Positions 28,594 to 36,272 of a DNA stretch of 64,000 nucleotides are shown piece by piece (the stretch's first letter is position 1; each line of letters begins with the position of its first letter). Below the pieces are notes generated by a model. It made no database searches. It was not told the DNA's origin and worked only from the letters and a program-made list of their open reading frames with translations. Source of the stretch: Agrococcus jejuensis (GTDB lineage: Bacteria; Actinomycetota; Actinomycetes; Actinomycetales; Microbacteriaceae); NCBI RefSeq assembly GCF_007679035.1, contig NZ_VEFR01000001.1, positions 1,321,925 to 1,385,924 on the forward strand, given 5' to 3'. The translations under genes and the position numbers were made by a program.

Positions 28594-31232
28594 TGCCCGA
28601 TCGCCTCCAGCTGCCCACGCCGCCCGCCGAGCCGCCCGCCGCGTCGTTCCCCGTGCTGGCGAGCCTCGCGCCCGTCGTCGGCGCCGGCGCGCTGTGGCTC
28701 GTGACGCAGGTCTCGAGCATGCTGCTGCTCGCCCTGCTCGGTCCCGTGATCGCCATCGCGAGCCTCGGGGACGGGCGCATGCAGCGCCGCCGGGCACGGC
28801 GGCGGGAGGCCGCGCGCTTCGCACGCGACTGCGATGCGCTCGACGTCGGCATCCGCGCCGCGCATGCCGACGAGGCGCGCGCGCTCACCGACGCGCATCC
28901 CGACGCGCGCGCGTGCGCCGAGGCGCCCGCGAACCATCCCCATCGCTGGCGACATGCGGCGGGGCAGCCCGTGCCGGTCGTCCTCGGCGTCGGTGCCGTG
29001 CCGTCGTCGTCGGCGATCGACGGCTACCCGCACCGCCAGGCCGACGACGTGCAGCGGCGCGCGGATGCGCTGCGGGCGCACGCCGCCGAGGTCGACGCGC
29101 CGGTCGTCGTCGACGCCACGCTCGGCATCGGCGTCGTCGCGGGCCCAGGGGTGGGCGACGCGCACGTGCGCAGCCTCGCGCTGCAGGTGCTCGCGCAGCT
29201 GTCGCCGCGCGACGCCGCGGTCGTCGTCGAGGCCGACGAGACGTGGGCGTGGATCGACGCGGTGCCGCATCGCGTCGACCGGCAGGTGGTCGACGGCGGC
29301 GCGCTCGTGCGCATCCTCGGCGACGACCTCGAGGTCACGATCGCGAGCCGACCGACGGCGGACTCCCTGCCGCGCGACTGCCGCGTCGTCGTGGAGGCGC
29401 GGCTCGACGTCGTGCGCGTGCGCGAGCGCACGTGCGCACCCGAGCTCGTCTCGACGTTCGAGGCGGCCGCGGCGGCGGCGCGGCTCGGCGAGGCGGCGGC
29501 GCACGCGGGCATCGGCGGCGCGACGGCGCTCCCGTCGCTCGCGCCGCTCGCGGACCTCGCGCAGGATGCGCCCGGCGTGCTCCCCGCGACCTTCCTCGCG
29601 GCGCCGCATCCCATGGCGATCGACCTCGCGGTCGACGGCCCGCATGCCGTGGTGGGCGGCACGACGGGCTCCGGCAAGAGCGAGCTGCTCGTCGCGTGGA
29701 TCGCGGCGCTCGCGCGCCGTCACGATCCCGCCGACCTCGCGGTGCTGCTCGTCGACTTCAAGGGCGGCGCGTCGTTCGAGGCGCTGCGCGGGCTGCGGCA
29801 CTGCGTCGGGGTCGTGACCGACCTCGACGAGCACGGTGCCACGCGGGCGATCGAGAGCCTGCGCGCCGAGATCCGTCACCGCGAACGGCTGCTGCACGCC
29901 CAGGGCGTGCGGTCGATCGAGGAGGCGACGGGGCTCGGCCGGCTCGTGATCGTCGTCGACGAGTTCGCGGCGATGCTCCACGAGCAGCCCGACCTGCTGC
30001 GGCTCTTCGCCGACGTCGCCGCGCGCGGGCGCAGCCTCGGCATGCATCTCATCCTCTGCACGCAGCGGCCCGCCGAGGCCGTGCGCGACTCCGTGCTCGC
30101 GAACTGCGGCGTGCGCATCTCGCTGCGCGTGCCCGACGACGCCGACGCCATCGCCGTCACCGGCGTGCCCGACGCGGCACGCCTGCGACTCGACGAGCGC
30201 GGGCGCTGCGTCGTGCGCATCGCAGGGCATGCGACGGTGCACGCGCAGTCGGCGCTCGCCGACCCGGCGCTCCTCGCCCGGCTCGTCGCGGACTCGCACG
30301 TGCACGCGGCACCGCGCAGGCCGTGGTGCGACCCGCTGCCCTCGCGCATCCCCGCCGAGACGCTGCCCGCCGCGTCGGGCGATGGGATCGTGCTCGGTCT
30401 CGTGGATCGCCCGTCGCGCCAGCGCGTCGACCCGCTCGCGTGGCGGCCGGCCGTCGACGGGCCGCTGCTCGCGCTCGGCGCGGCGGCGAGCGGCAAGAGC
30501 GCGCTCGTCGACCTGCTCGCGCGCGCGGGCGCCGACGTCGTGCGCGACGAGGAGTCGCTGTGGGACGCCGTGCACGAGCCCATCGCACCCGGCGTGCTCG
30601 CGATCGACGACGTCGACGCGCTGCTCGCCCGGCTCGACGACGAGCACGCGCACGAGGTCGCGGCGCTCCTCGCACGGCGCATGCGCGAGGGCGCAGGCGT
30701 CGGCCATGCCGTCGCGCTCACGGCACGGCGAGCGACGGCCGCGATGGGGCAGCTCGCGCCGCTCTCCGACACGCGCGTGCTGCTGCGGCTCGCGTCGCGG
30801 CAGGAGCACGCGCTCGCGGGCGGCGCGATGGACCGCTACGACGCCACGATGCCGCCTGGCGCCGCCTGGGTCGCGGGGGAGCGCGTGCAGCTGAGCCTCG
30901 CCGACGCGTCTGCCGTGGCCCGTACGCCGCAGCGCGTCGCGATGCCCTCCGGCCCTCTCGCGGTCGTCGCCGCGACGCTCGACGACGTCCCTCGCGGTCT
31001 CGGTGCGACCGGCACGCCGGCGGCGCCCGCCGACGTGACGGTCGGCACCGTCGGCGAGTGGGAGGCCGCGTGGGGCGCCCTCGACCGTCTGCGGGTCGAC
31101 CGACCGGTCGTCGTGCTCGGCGTCGACGATCGCATCGCCCGGCAGGTGCTGCGCGGGGCGCCGCTCTCGCCGGTCCTGCGGGGCGAGCGGCGCTGGGTGC
31201 TCGTCGGCGGCGTCGCGAGCCGGCTGGCCTAG
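28593..31232 (+). CDS. FtsK/SpoIIIE-type ATPase resembling EccC of type VII secretion
   Basis: This 879-aa protein has a Pro-rich start, two adjacent membrane helices (about 24-57) and two tandem ATPase domains. The first has Walker A GTTGSGKS at about 356-363 and Walker B LVIVVDEF near 451-458. The second has the loop GAAASGKS near 630-638, with an ATPase core that is more divergent. This N-terminal helix pair with tandem FtsK domains is the plan of EccC, the motor of type VII (ESX) secretion. No EccB, EccD, EccE, mycosin or WXG100 gene is in the window. The GTG at 28593 follows a -10-like CATCGT; 13 extra in-frame codons upstream lack support. Confidence 0.85.
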   Translation: MPDRLQLPTPPAEPPAASFPVLASLAPVVGAGALWLVTQVSSMLLLALLGPVIAIASLGDGRMQRRRARRREAARFARDCDALDVGIRAAHADEARALTDAHPDARACAEAPANHPHRWRHAAGQPVPVVLGVGAVPSSSAIDGYPHRQADDVQRRADALRAHAAEVDAPVVVDATLGIGVVAGPGVGDAHVRSLALQVLAQLSPRDAAVVVEADETWAWIDAVPHRVDRQVVDGGALVRILGDDLEVTIASRPTADSLPRDCRVVVEARLDVVRVRERTCAPELVSTFEAAAAAARLGEAAAHAGIGGATALPSLAPLADLAQDAPGVLPATFLAAPHPMAIDLAVDGPHAVVGGTTGSGKSELLVAWIAALARRHDPADLAVLLVDFKGGASFEALRGLRHCVGVVTDLDEHGATRAIESLRAEIRHRERLLHAQGVRSIEEATGLGRLVIVVDEFAAMLHEQPDLLRLFADVAARGRSLGMHLILCTQRPAEAVRDSVLANCGVRISLRVPDDADAIAVTGVPDAARLRLDERGRCVVRIAGHATVHAQSALADPALLARLVADSHVHAAPRRPWCDPLPSRIPAETLPAASGDGIVLGLVDRPSRQRVDPLAWRPAVDGPLLALGAAASGKSALVDLLARAGADVVRDEESLWDAVHEPIAPGVLAIDDVDALLARLDDEHAHEVAALLARRMREGAGVGHAVALTARRATAAMGQLAPLSDTRVLLRLASRQEHALAGGAMDRYDATMPPGAAWVAGERVQLSLADASAVARTPQRVAMPSGPLAVVAATLDDVPRGLGATGTPAAPADVTVGTVGEWEAAWGALDRLRVDRPVVVLGVDDRIARQVLRGAPLSPVLRGERRWVLVGGVASRLA

Positions 31233-32359
31233 GCGGTGGCGGTCGCGGCTGCCTGGAAGCGCGTGGCGTCGGCGAACGGCAGCGGCACGGTCGGCTCGGC
31301 GCCCAGCGCGACCTCGGCGAGGTGCTCGCCGATCGCGGCGGCGTGCTTGAACCCGTGGCCGTTGCAGCCACCGCCGACCGTGAGCCGCTCGCCGACGCGC
31401 CCGAGGACGAACTGGTGGTCGGTCGTTCGGCCGTACATGCAGGGCCGCACATCCGTCGGCGTCGGGTCGAGGCCGGGCAGCGCCGTGGCGGCGAGCCTCG
31501 ACACGAGCGCGCCGTCCCTGGGGTCGCTGCTGCCGAGCAGGTCGTCGGGCTCGATCGGCACGAACGCGGGGTCGTCGGCCGGGCCGAGCTTCACGAGACC
31601 GCCCGGCTGCGCGCCGTGGCCCCACATCCACGCGTCGCCGACCGCCACGACGACGACGCCGAGCGCCTCGGCCGCGTGCTGCGCCTCCTGCCCGGGGCGC
31701 GGCGCGAACCACGTCACGAGCGTGCGCGTGGGCGTGACGCCCAGGCCCGGCACGAGTGCGCCGGTCCAGGCGCCGGCGGTCACGACCACCTGGTCGAATC
31801 GCTCCTCGCGGCCGTCGACGCGCACGATGCCGTCGGCGGCGTCGGTGGCGTCGACGCGCGCGCGCTCATGGAGCGTCGCGCCGGCGTGCCGCGCCGCAGC
31901 GGCCGCGGCGAGCACCGACGGCTCCGCCGCGAGGATGCCCGCTGCCGGGTCGACGACGCCGACGGCATCGTCGCCGATGCGCAGCATGGGCCAACGCGCA
32001 CGGATCGCGTCCGCATCCAGCAGGGCATGCTCGACGTCGGTCGCCGCGGCGACGGCGAGCGAGTCGCGCACGAGCGCCGAGTCCGCCGGTCCGATCGAGA
32101 CGCCGCCCGTCACGGTGAGCAGGGGCTCGCCCGACACCCGCTCGAGCTCGCGCCAGAGGGCGGCGGAGCGCTCGGCGAGGGGCACGAGCCCCGCGTGCTC
32201 GACGCACAGGCGGCGGTAGAGCCGCGTGGCGCCGTGCGACGATCCGCCATCGTGGCCGATGACGCCCGCCTCGTAGCCGACGACGTCGGCGCCCGCCTCG
32301 GCGAGGCGCCACGCCGTCATCGAGCCCCAGGCGCCGAGCCCGATGACGGCGACGCGCAT
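31229..32359 (-). CDS. FAD-dependent amine oxidase (sarcosine/N-methyltryptophan oxidase type)
   Basis: This 376-aa DAO-superfamily flavoprotein has the dinucleotide motif GLGAWG (7-12) after a first beta strand, HGATRLYRR as in monomeric sarcosine oxidase/SolA where covalent or tight FAD binding occurs, and a C-terminal HxFVLG-type segment (here DHQFVLGRVG, then GGGCNGHGFK). It would oxidise a secondary or N-methyl amine to an imine with release of hydrogen peroxide. Its ATG overlaps the gabT stop by one base, suggesting the amino product is passed to a transaminase. The stop overlaps that of the FtsK-like gene on the other strand as CTAG. Confidence 0.85.
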   Translation of the reverse strand: MRVAVIGLGAWGSMTAWRLAEAGADVVGYEAGVIGHDGGSSHGATRLYRRLCVEHAGLVPLAERSAALWRELERVSGEPLLTVTGGVSIGPADSALVRDSLAVAAATDVEHALLDADAIRARWPMLRIGDDAVGVVDPAAGILAAEPSVLAAAAAARHAGATLHERARVDATDAADGIVRVDGREERFDQVVVTAGAWTGALVPGLGVTPTRTLVTWFAPRPGQEAQHAAEALGVVVVAVGDAWMWGHGAQPGGLVKLGPADDPAFVPIEPDDLLGSSDPRDGALVSRLAATALPGLDPTPTDVRPCMYGRTTDHQFVLGRVGERLTVGGGCNGHGFKHAAAIGEHLAEVALGAEPTVPLPFADATRFQAAATATA

Positions 32360-33678
32360 CAGAGCGCGGCGAACGCCTCGTCGATGACGCCGATCGCGTC
32401 CTCGAGCTGGGCGTCGGTGATCGCGAGGCTCGGCAGGAAGCGCAGCACGTTGTAGTCCGTGCCCGCGGTGAGCACGAGCACGCCCTGCTCGCCGGCGGCC
32501 TTCGAGATCGGCGCCGACGGCACGGGGTCGCCCGTCGCGGGGTCGACGAGCTCGATCGCGAGCATCGCGCCGTGGCCGCGCACCTCGGCGATGACGTCGT
32601 GCTTGGCGGCGAGGGCATCGAGCAGGGGCCGCAGCACGGCCTCGATGCGCTGCGCCTTGCCGTTGAGGTCCGACGACGTGACCTGCTCGAGCACCGCGAC
32701 GGCCGCAGCGCACGACACGGGGTTGCCACCGAACGTGCCGCCGATGCCGCCCGTGTGCACCGAGTCCATGATGTCGGCGCGGCCCGTGACGCCCGCGAGC
32801 GGCAGACCGCCCGCGATGCCCTTGGCCGACAGCACGAGGTCGGGCACCCAGCCGAAGTGCTCCGACGCGAACGTCCTGCCGGTGCGGCACACGCCCGACT
32901 GCACCTCGTCGGCGATCATGACGACGCCGTTCGCGGTGCACCACTCCTGCATGGCGGGCAGGTAGCCGTCGGCGGGCACGATGAAGCCGCCCTCGCCCTG
33001 GATCGGCTCGACGACGAGGCACGCGAGGTCCTCGACGCCCACGTGCTTCTCGAGGTACCAGATCGTGCGCTTCGCGGCCGCGGCGCCGTCGAGGCCGTCG
33101 CGCAGCGGGTACGAGCCGGGCGCGTGGAAGATGTCGGATGCGAGGGGGCCCATGCCGCTCGCGTACGGCGCCGGCTTGAAGTTCATCGTCATCGTGAGGT
33201 TCGTGCGGCCGTGGTAGCCGTGCTCGAGCACCGCGACGGCGCGGCGACGCGTGTGCTTGCGCGCGATCTTCACGCCGTTCTCGACGGCCTCCGAGCCCGA
33301 GTTCACGAAGAACGAGCGCTTCTCGAAGTCGCCGGGCGTCAGCTCGGCGAGCAGCTCGGCGACGCGCACGTAGGACTCGTAGGGCGTCGTGCCGAACAGC
33401 GAGTGCGTCAGCCGCGCGACCTGCTCCTGCACGGCGGCGACGACGGCGTCGTTCGTGTGGCCGACCGTCGTGACGCCGATGCCGCAGCCCAGGTCGATGA
33501 AGCGGTTGCCGTCGACGTCGGTGATGATCGCGTCGTGCGCCTCGGCGATGAAGACGGGCAGCTGGCTCGGCACGCCCTGCGGCACCACCTTCGCCTTGCG
33601 CGCGAGCAGCTCCTGGCTGCGCGGACCCGGGATGGGGGTCGTGACGGAGCGGGACTGGGGTGCGAGCACGTCGGTCAT
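32359..33678 (-). CDS. gabT: 4-aminobutyrate aminotransferase
   Basis: This 439-aa class III PLP transaminase has Schiff-base lysine K286 in LSAKGIAGGLPL, cofactor Asp D257 in MIADEVQSG, and the GabT-typical HTGGIGGTFGGNP stretch. It converts GABA and 2-oxoglutarate to succinate semialdehyde and glutamate; related omega-amino acids are alternative substrates. The ATG is 7 nt after a TAGGAT box and so is probably leaderless. It is followed by the amine oxidase gene in the same transcript and is divergent from osmC. No succinate-semialdehyde dehydrogenase gene is nearby. Confidence 0.92.
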   Translation of the reverse strand: MTDVLAPQSRSVTTPIPGPRSQELLARKAKVVPQGVPSQLPVFIAEAHDAIITDVDGNRFIDLGCGIGVTTVGHTNDAVVAAVQEQVARLTHSLFGTTPYESYVRVAELLAELTPGDFEKRSFFVNSGSEAVENGVKIARKHTRRRAVAVLEHGYHGRTNLTMTMNFKPAPYASGMGPLASDIFHAPGSYPLRDGLDGAAAAKRTIWYLEKHVGVEDLACLVVEPIQGEGGFIVPADGYLPAMQEWCTANGVVMIADEVQSGVCRTGRTFASEHFGWVPDLVLSAKGIAGGLPLAGVTGRADIMDSVHTGGIGGTFGGNPVSCAAAVAVLEQVTSSDLNGKAQRIEAVLRPLLDALAAKHDVIAEVRGHGAMLAIELVDPATGDPVPSAPISKAAGEQGVLVLTAGTDYNVLRFLPSLAITDAQLEDAIGVIDEAFAAL

Positions 33679-33685
33679 GCCCTCG

Positions 33686-33691
33686 ATCCTA
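33686..33691 (-). promoter_or_regulatory. Leaderless -10 element of gabT
   Basis: On the minus strand TAGGAT ends 7 nt before the gabT ATG at 33678. Confidence 0.6.
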
Positions 33692-33724
33692 CGCTCGGCC
33701 CGGCGGGCGACCCGCGTGCCTGGC

Positions 33725-33730
33725 TAGCCT
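33725..33730 (+). promoter_or_regulatory. Leaderless -10 element of osmC
   Basis: TAGCCT ends 7 nt before the ATG at 33738. It lies only 33 bp from the divergent gabT box, so the two promoters face away from a very short shared region. Confidence 0.6.
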
Positions 33731-33737
33731 GGGTGGC

Positions 33738-34247
33738 ATGCGTCATGAGTACCGCGTCGGGGTGGAGTGGACGGGTGCCGGCGACGTCGGCACCGAGGGA
33801 TACCGCTCGTACGCCCGCGACCACGTCATCCGCGTCGACGGCCTGCCCGAGATCCTCGGCTCCGCCGATCCGACGTTCCGCGGCGATCGCACGCGCCACA
33901 ACCCCGAGCAGCTGCTCGTCGCGGCGCTCGCGCAGTGCCACATGCTCTCGTACCTGCATCAGGCGGTCACGCGCGGCATCGTCGTGACGGCCTACGACGA
34001 CGTCGCCGAGGGCACGATGGTGACGCAGGGCACGGGCGGCGCCTTCGAGCGCGTGCTGCTGCGGCCGCGCGTGACGGTGCGCGACGCCGACATGGCCGAC
34101 GTGGCGCTCGAGGCGCACCTGCAGGCGTCGAAGGACTGCTTCATCGCGTCGTCGGTCGCGTTCCCGGTCGAGCACGCGCCGACGATCTGGCACGACGGCG
34201 TGCTCGTGGCGGGGGAGACCGGCGGCGACGCCGGCGCGCACGCGTGA
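33738..34247 (+). CDS. OsmC/Ohr family peroxiredoxin-like protein
   Basis: This 169-aa protein of the OsmC fold has the two redox cysteines of the family, C67 in AQCHMLSYL and C134 in KDCFIASSV, and the HNPEQLLVAALA helix entry. Such proteins reduce organic hydroperoxides using dihydrolipoamide or related thiols. A longer reading from 33660 would run through the promoter, and the TAGCCT box fixes the ATG at 33738. Its stop overlaps the dxr GTG by 4 nt. A link to the divergent peroxide-producing oxidase transcript is conceivable but unproven. Confidence 0.9.
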   Translation: MRHEYRVGVEWTGAGDVGTEGYRSYARDHVIRVDGLPEILGSADPTFRGDRTRHNPEQLLVAALAQCHMLSYLHQAVTRGIVVTAYDDVAEGTMVTQGTGGAFERVLLRPRVTVRDADMADVALEAHLQASKDCFIASSVAFPVEHAPTIWHDGVLVAGETGGDAGAHA

Positions 34248-35341
34248 GACGCATCCTGCTGCTCGGGTCGACGGGGTCGATCGGCACGCAGACGATCGAG
34301 CTCGCGCGAGCGCATCCCGACCGGTTCTCGATCGTCGGGCTGGCGGCGGGCTCGGATGCCGACGGCCTGGCGGCGCAGGCCGACGCGCTGGGCGTGCCGG
34401 CGTCGGCGACGGCGCTGGGGGCCGACGACGCGGTGCGCCTCGTGGAGGACGTCGCGTGCGACGTCGTCGTGAACGGCATCACGGGGTCGGCGGGGCTCGC
34501 GCCGACGCTCGCGGCGCTCGCGACCGGGGCGACGCTGGGGCTCGCGAACAAGGAGTCGCTCGTCGTCGGCGGCGACCTCGTCATGGCGGCGGCGGCGCCC
34601 GGGCAGATCGTGCCGGTCGACTCCGAGCACTCGGCGATCGCGCAGTGCCTCGCGGCAGGTCGTGCCGACGAGGTGCGGCGCCTCGTGCTGACGGCGAGCG
34701 GCGGACCCTTCCATGGGTGGGATCGCGACCGGCTCGCGTCGGTGACGCCCGCGGACGCGCTCGCGCATCCGACGTGGTCGATGGGCCGCGTCATCTCGAC
34801 GAACTCGGCGACGCTCATGAACAAGGGCCACGAGGTCATCGAGGCGCATGCGCTGTTCGGCGTGCCGCTCGACGACGTGGCGGTGACGGTGCATCGCCAG
34901 TCGATCGTGCACTCGATGGTCGAGTTCGTCGACGGCTCGACGATCGCCCAGTGCTCGCCGCCCGACATGGCGCTCGCGATCGCGCTCGCCCTCGACGGCT
35001 CCGCGCGCGTGCCGGGCGCCGTCGCGCCGATCGACTGGACGCGCGCATCCACCTGGACGTTCGAGCCGGTCGACGACGACGGCCCCCTCGCGGGCATCCG
35101 CCTGTCGCGGGCAGCAGCCGGACGCGGCGGCACGGCGCCGGCGGTGCTCAACGCGGCGAACGAGCAGGCGGTGCACGCGTTCCTCGACGGCCGCATCGGC
35201 TTCCTCGACATCCTCGTCGTCGTCGAGCGCGTGCTCGACGCGCACGACCCGGCCGCGGCGACGCTCGAGGCGATCGCCGACGCCGAGTCCTGGGCGCGCG
35301 CCACCGCCGACGCGCAGATCGCCGCCACCGCGTCCTCCTGA
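34244..35341 (+). CDS. dxr: 1-deoxy-D-xylulose-5-phosphate reductoisomerase
   Basis: This 365-aa enzyme makes 2-C-methyl-D-erythritol 4-phosphate, the committed step of the MEP isoprenoid pathway. The NADPH site LGSTGSIGTQT is at residues 6-16, NKESLV follows, the metal-binding acidic residues sit in VDSEHSA, and the SGGPFH and TLMNKGHEVIEAH motifs are intact. It starts with a GTG that overlaps the osmC stop by 4 nt. In actinobacteria dxr, an M50 protease and ispG usually sit together. Here the order holds, but repeat arrays and leftward genes lie between them. Confidence 0.96.
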   Translation: MRRILLLGSTGSIGTQTIELARAHPDRFSIVGLAAGSDADGLAAQADALGVPASATALGADDAVRLVEDVACDVVVNGITGSAGLAPTLAALATGATLGLANKESLVVGGDLVMAAAAPGQIVPVDSEHSAIAQCLAAGRADEVRRLVLTASGGPFHGWDRDRLASVTPADALAHPTWSMGRVISTNSATLMNKGHEVIEAHALFGVPLDDVAVTVHRQSIVHSMVEFVDGSTIAQCSPPDMALAIALALDGSARVPGAVAPIDWTRASTWTFEPVDDDGPLAGIRLSRAAAGRGGTAPAVLNAANEQAVHAFLDGRIGFLDILVVVERVLDAHDPAAATLEAIADAESWARATADAQIAATASS

Positions 35342-35355
35342 CCGCCGCCCGCCCT

Positions 35356-35491
35356 GACTGGTCGCTCGTGGTGGTGACTGGTCGCTCGTGGTGGTGACTG
35401 GTCGCTCGTGGTGGTGACTGGTCGCTCGTCGCAGCCGACTGGTCACCGGTGGTGGGGATCGGTCGCTCGTGGGAACGACGAGTGACCAGTC
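35356..35491. repeat. Repeat array A: 14-bp unit, six direct copies plus one inverted
   Basis: GACTGGTCGCTCGT occurs at 35356, 35376, 35396 and 35416 at exactly 20-bp spacing with spacer GGTGGT, then variants at 35437 (GACTGGTCACCGGT) and 35457 (GATCGGTCGCTCGT). The run is closed by one inverted copy (ACGAGTGACCAGTC) at 35478-35491. The last direct copy and the inverted one can form a 10-bp hairpin with one G-T pair and a 7-nt loop. The array fills most of the space between dxr and a convergent gene. Unit and spacer sizes exclude CRISPR. Confidence 0.9.
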
Positions 35492-35528
35492 GACTCCGGC
35501 CGCCACCCCGGGCGACCGGCCGAGCGGC

Positions 35529-36185
35529 TCAGGCGGGCGCGACCTCCACGGCGATCTGCGCCGCGTCGAGGGCCGCGACGACCGCGACCGCGTCGTCCCA
35601 GTACGACTCGTAGTGGTACGGATCCTGGTTCACCTGCACGGTGTGCGCCACGATCGTCGGCGCCATCCCATCGCGCGCCGCGACGTCGTCGAGCGCCTGG
35701 TAGAACAGCACGGCCGAGCCGTACGCATCCATCCGCACCTCGTAGGGGCCCCACCCGGTGCGCTGCTGGAACAGGCCGCGGGAGTCGGGGCCGGCGTCGT
35801 CGCCGAAGTCGACGACGATGAGGCTCGACTCGCCCATCGCCGTCATGACCGCGATGGTGCGGTCGCGGTCGGACAGCCCGAGATCCGAGCCCGCCTGCAG
35901 GATGATCGCGGCGTTCGTCAGCTGCTCGCGGTCCCAGCCGGCGACGCCAGAGGGCACGTCGCCCGTCACGGTCGCCGTCTGCTCCCACGGCTCGATGCGC
36001 GGCTGCAGCACCCAGGCGAGCACGATGATCGCGACCGTCGCCGCCGCCACCAGGCCCGTCGCGATGCCGACGCGACGCCGATCCTGCGCCGCGAGGCGAG
36101 CGCGCGCAGCCGCCGACCGTGGCCGGCGCGCACCGCGCGTCCGACGACGCGCGGGCGCGCGGCGGGTGCGGGTGGATGCGGGCAC
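35529..36185 (-). CDS. Membrane-anchored lysozyme/transglycosylase-like protein
   Basis: This 218-aa protein has a basic N-terminus (Arg/Ala-rich, 1-38) and one membrane helix (39-59), followed by an extracellular domain. That domain contains AVMTAMGESSLIVVDFGDD and SRGLFQQRTGWGPYE, matching lysozyme-like lytic transglycosylase repeats of actinobacteria. E119 in GESSL is the likely catalytic acid. It would act on peptidoglycan outside the cell. The GTG start at 36185 is 6 nt after TACCCT; much longer readings upstream are antisense shadows of the M50 gene. It is convergent to dxr across repeat array A. Confidence 0.7.
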   Translation of the reverse strand: MPASTRTRRAPARRRTRGARRPRSAAARARLAAQDRRRVGIATGLVAAATVAIIVLAWVLQPRIEPWEQTATVTGDVPSGVAGWDREQLTNAAIILQAGSDLGLSDRDRTIAVMTAMGESSLIVVDFGDDAGPDSRGLFQQRTGWGPYEVRMDAYGSAVLFYQALDDVAARDGMAPTIVAHTVQVNQDPYHYESYWDDAVAVVAALDAAQIAVEVAPA

Positions 36186-36191
36186 CCGGCA

Positions 36192-36197
36192 AGGGTA
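36192..36197 (-). promoter_or_regulatory. Leaderless -10 element of the lysozyme-like gene
   Basis: On the minus strand TACCCT ends 6 nt before GTG 36185. Confidence 0.5.
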
Positions 36198-36257
36198 GGC
36201 GCGGAGCCCATGGGCGAGCCATGCCCGATGCGTGCCGCGACCCACAGCATCGCCGCG

Positions 36258-36263
36258 TAGCAT
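36258..36263 (+). promoter_or_regulatory. -10 element of the M50 protease gene
   Basis: TAGCAT ends 9 nt before the ATG at 36273; at most a 1-3 nt leader is expected. Confidence 0.5.
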
Positions 36264-36272
36264 CGGCAGGCG

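Noticed and set aside
28593..31232. A complete type VII (ESX) secretion locus.
   Set aside because: Only an EccC-like ATPase is present. No EccB, EccD, EccE, mycosin or WXG100-type genes are found in the window.
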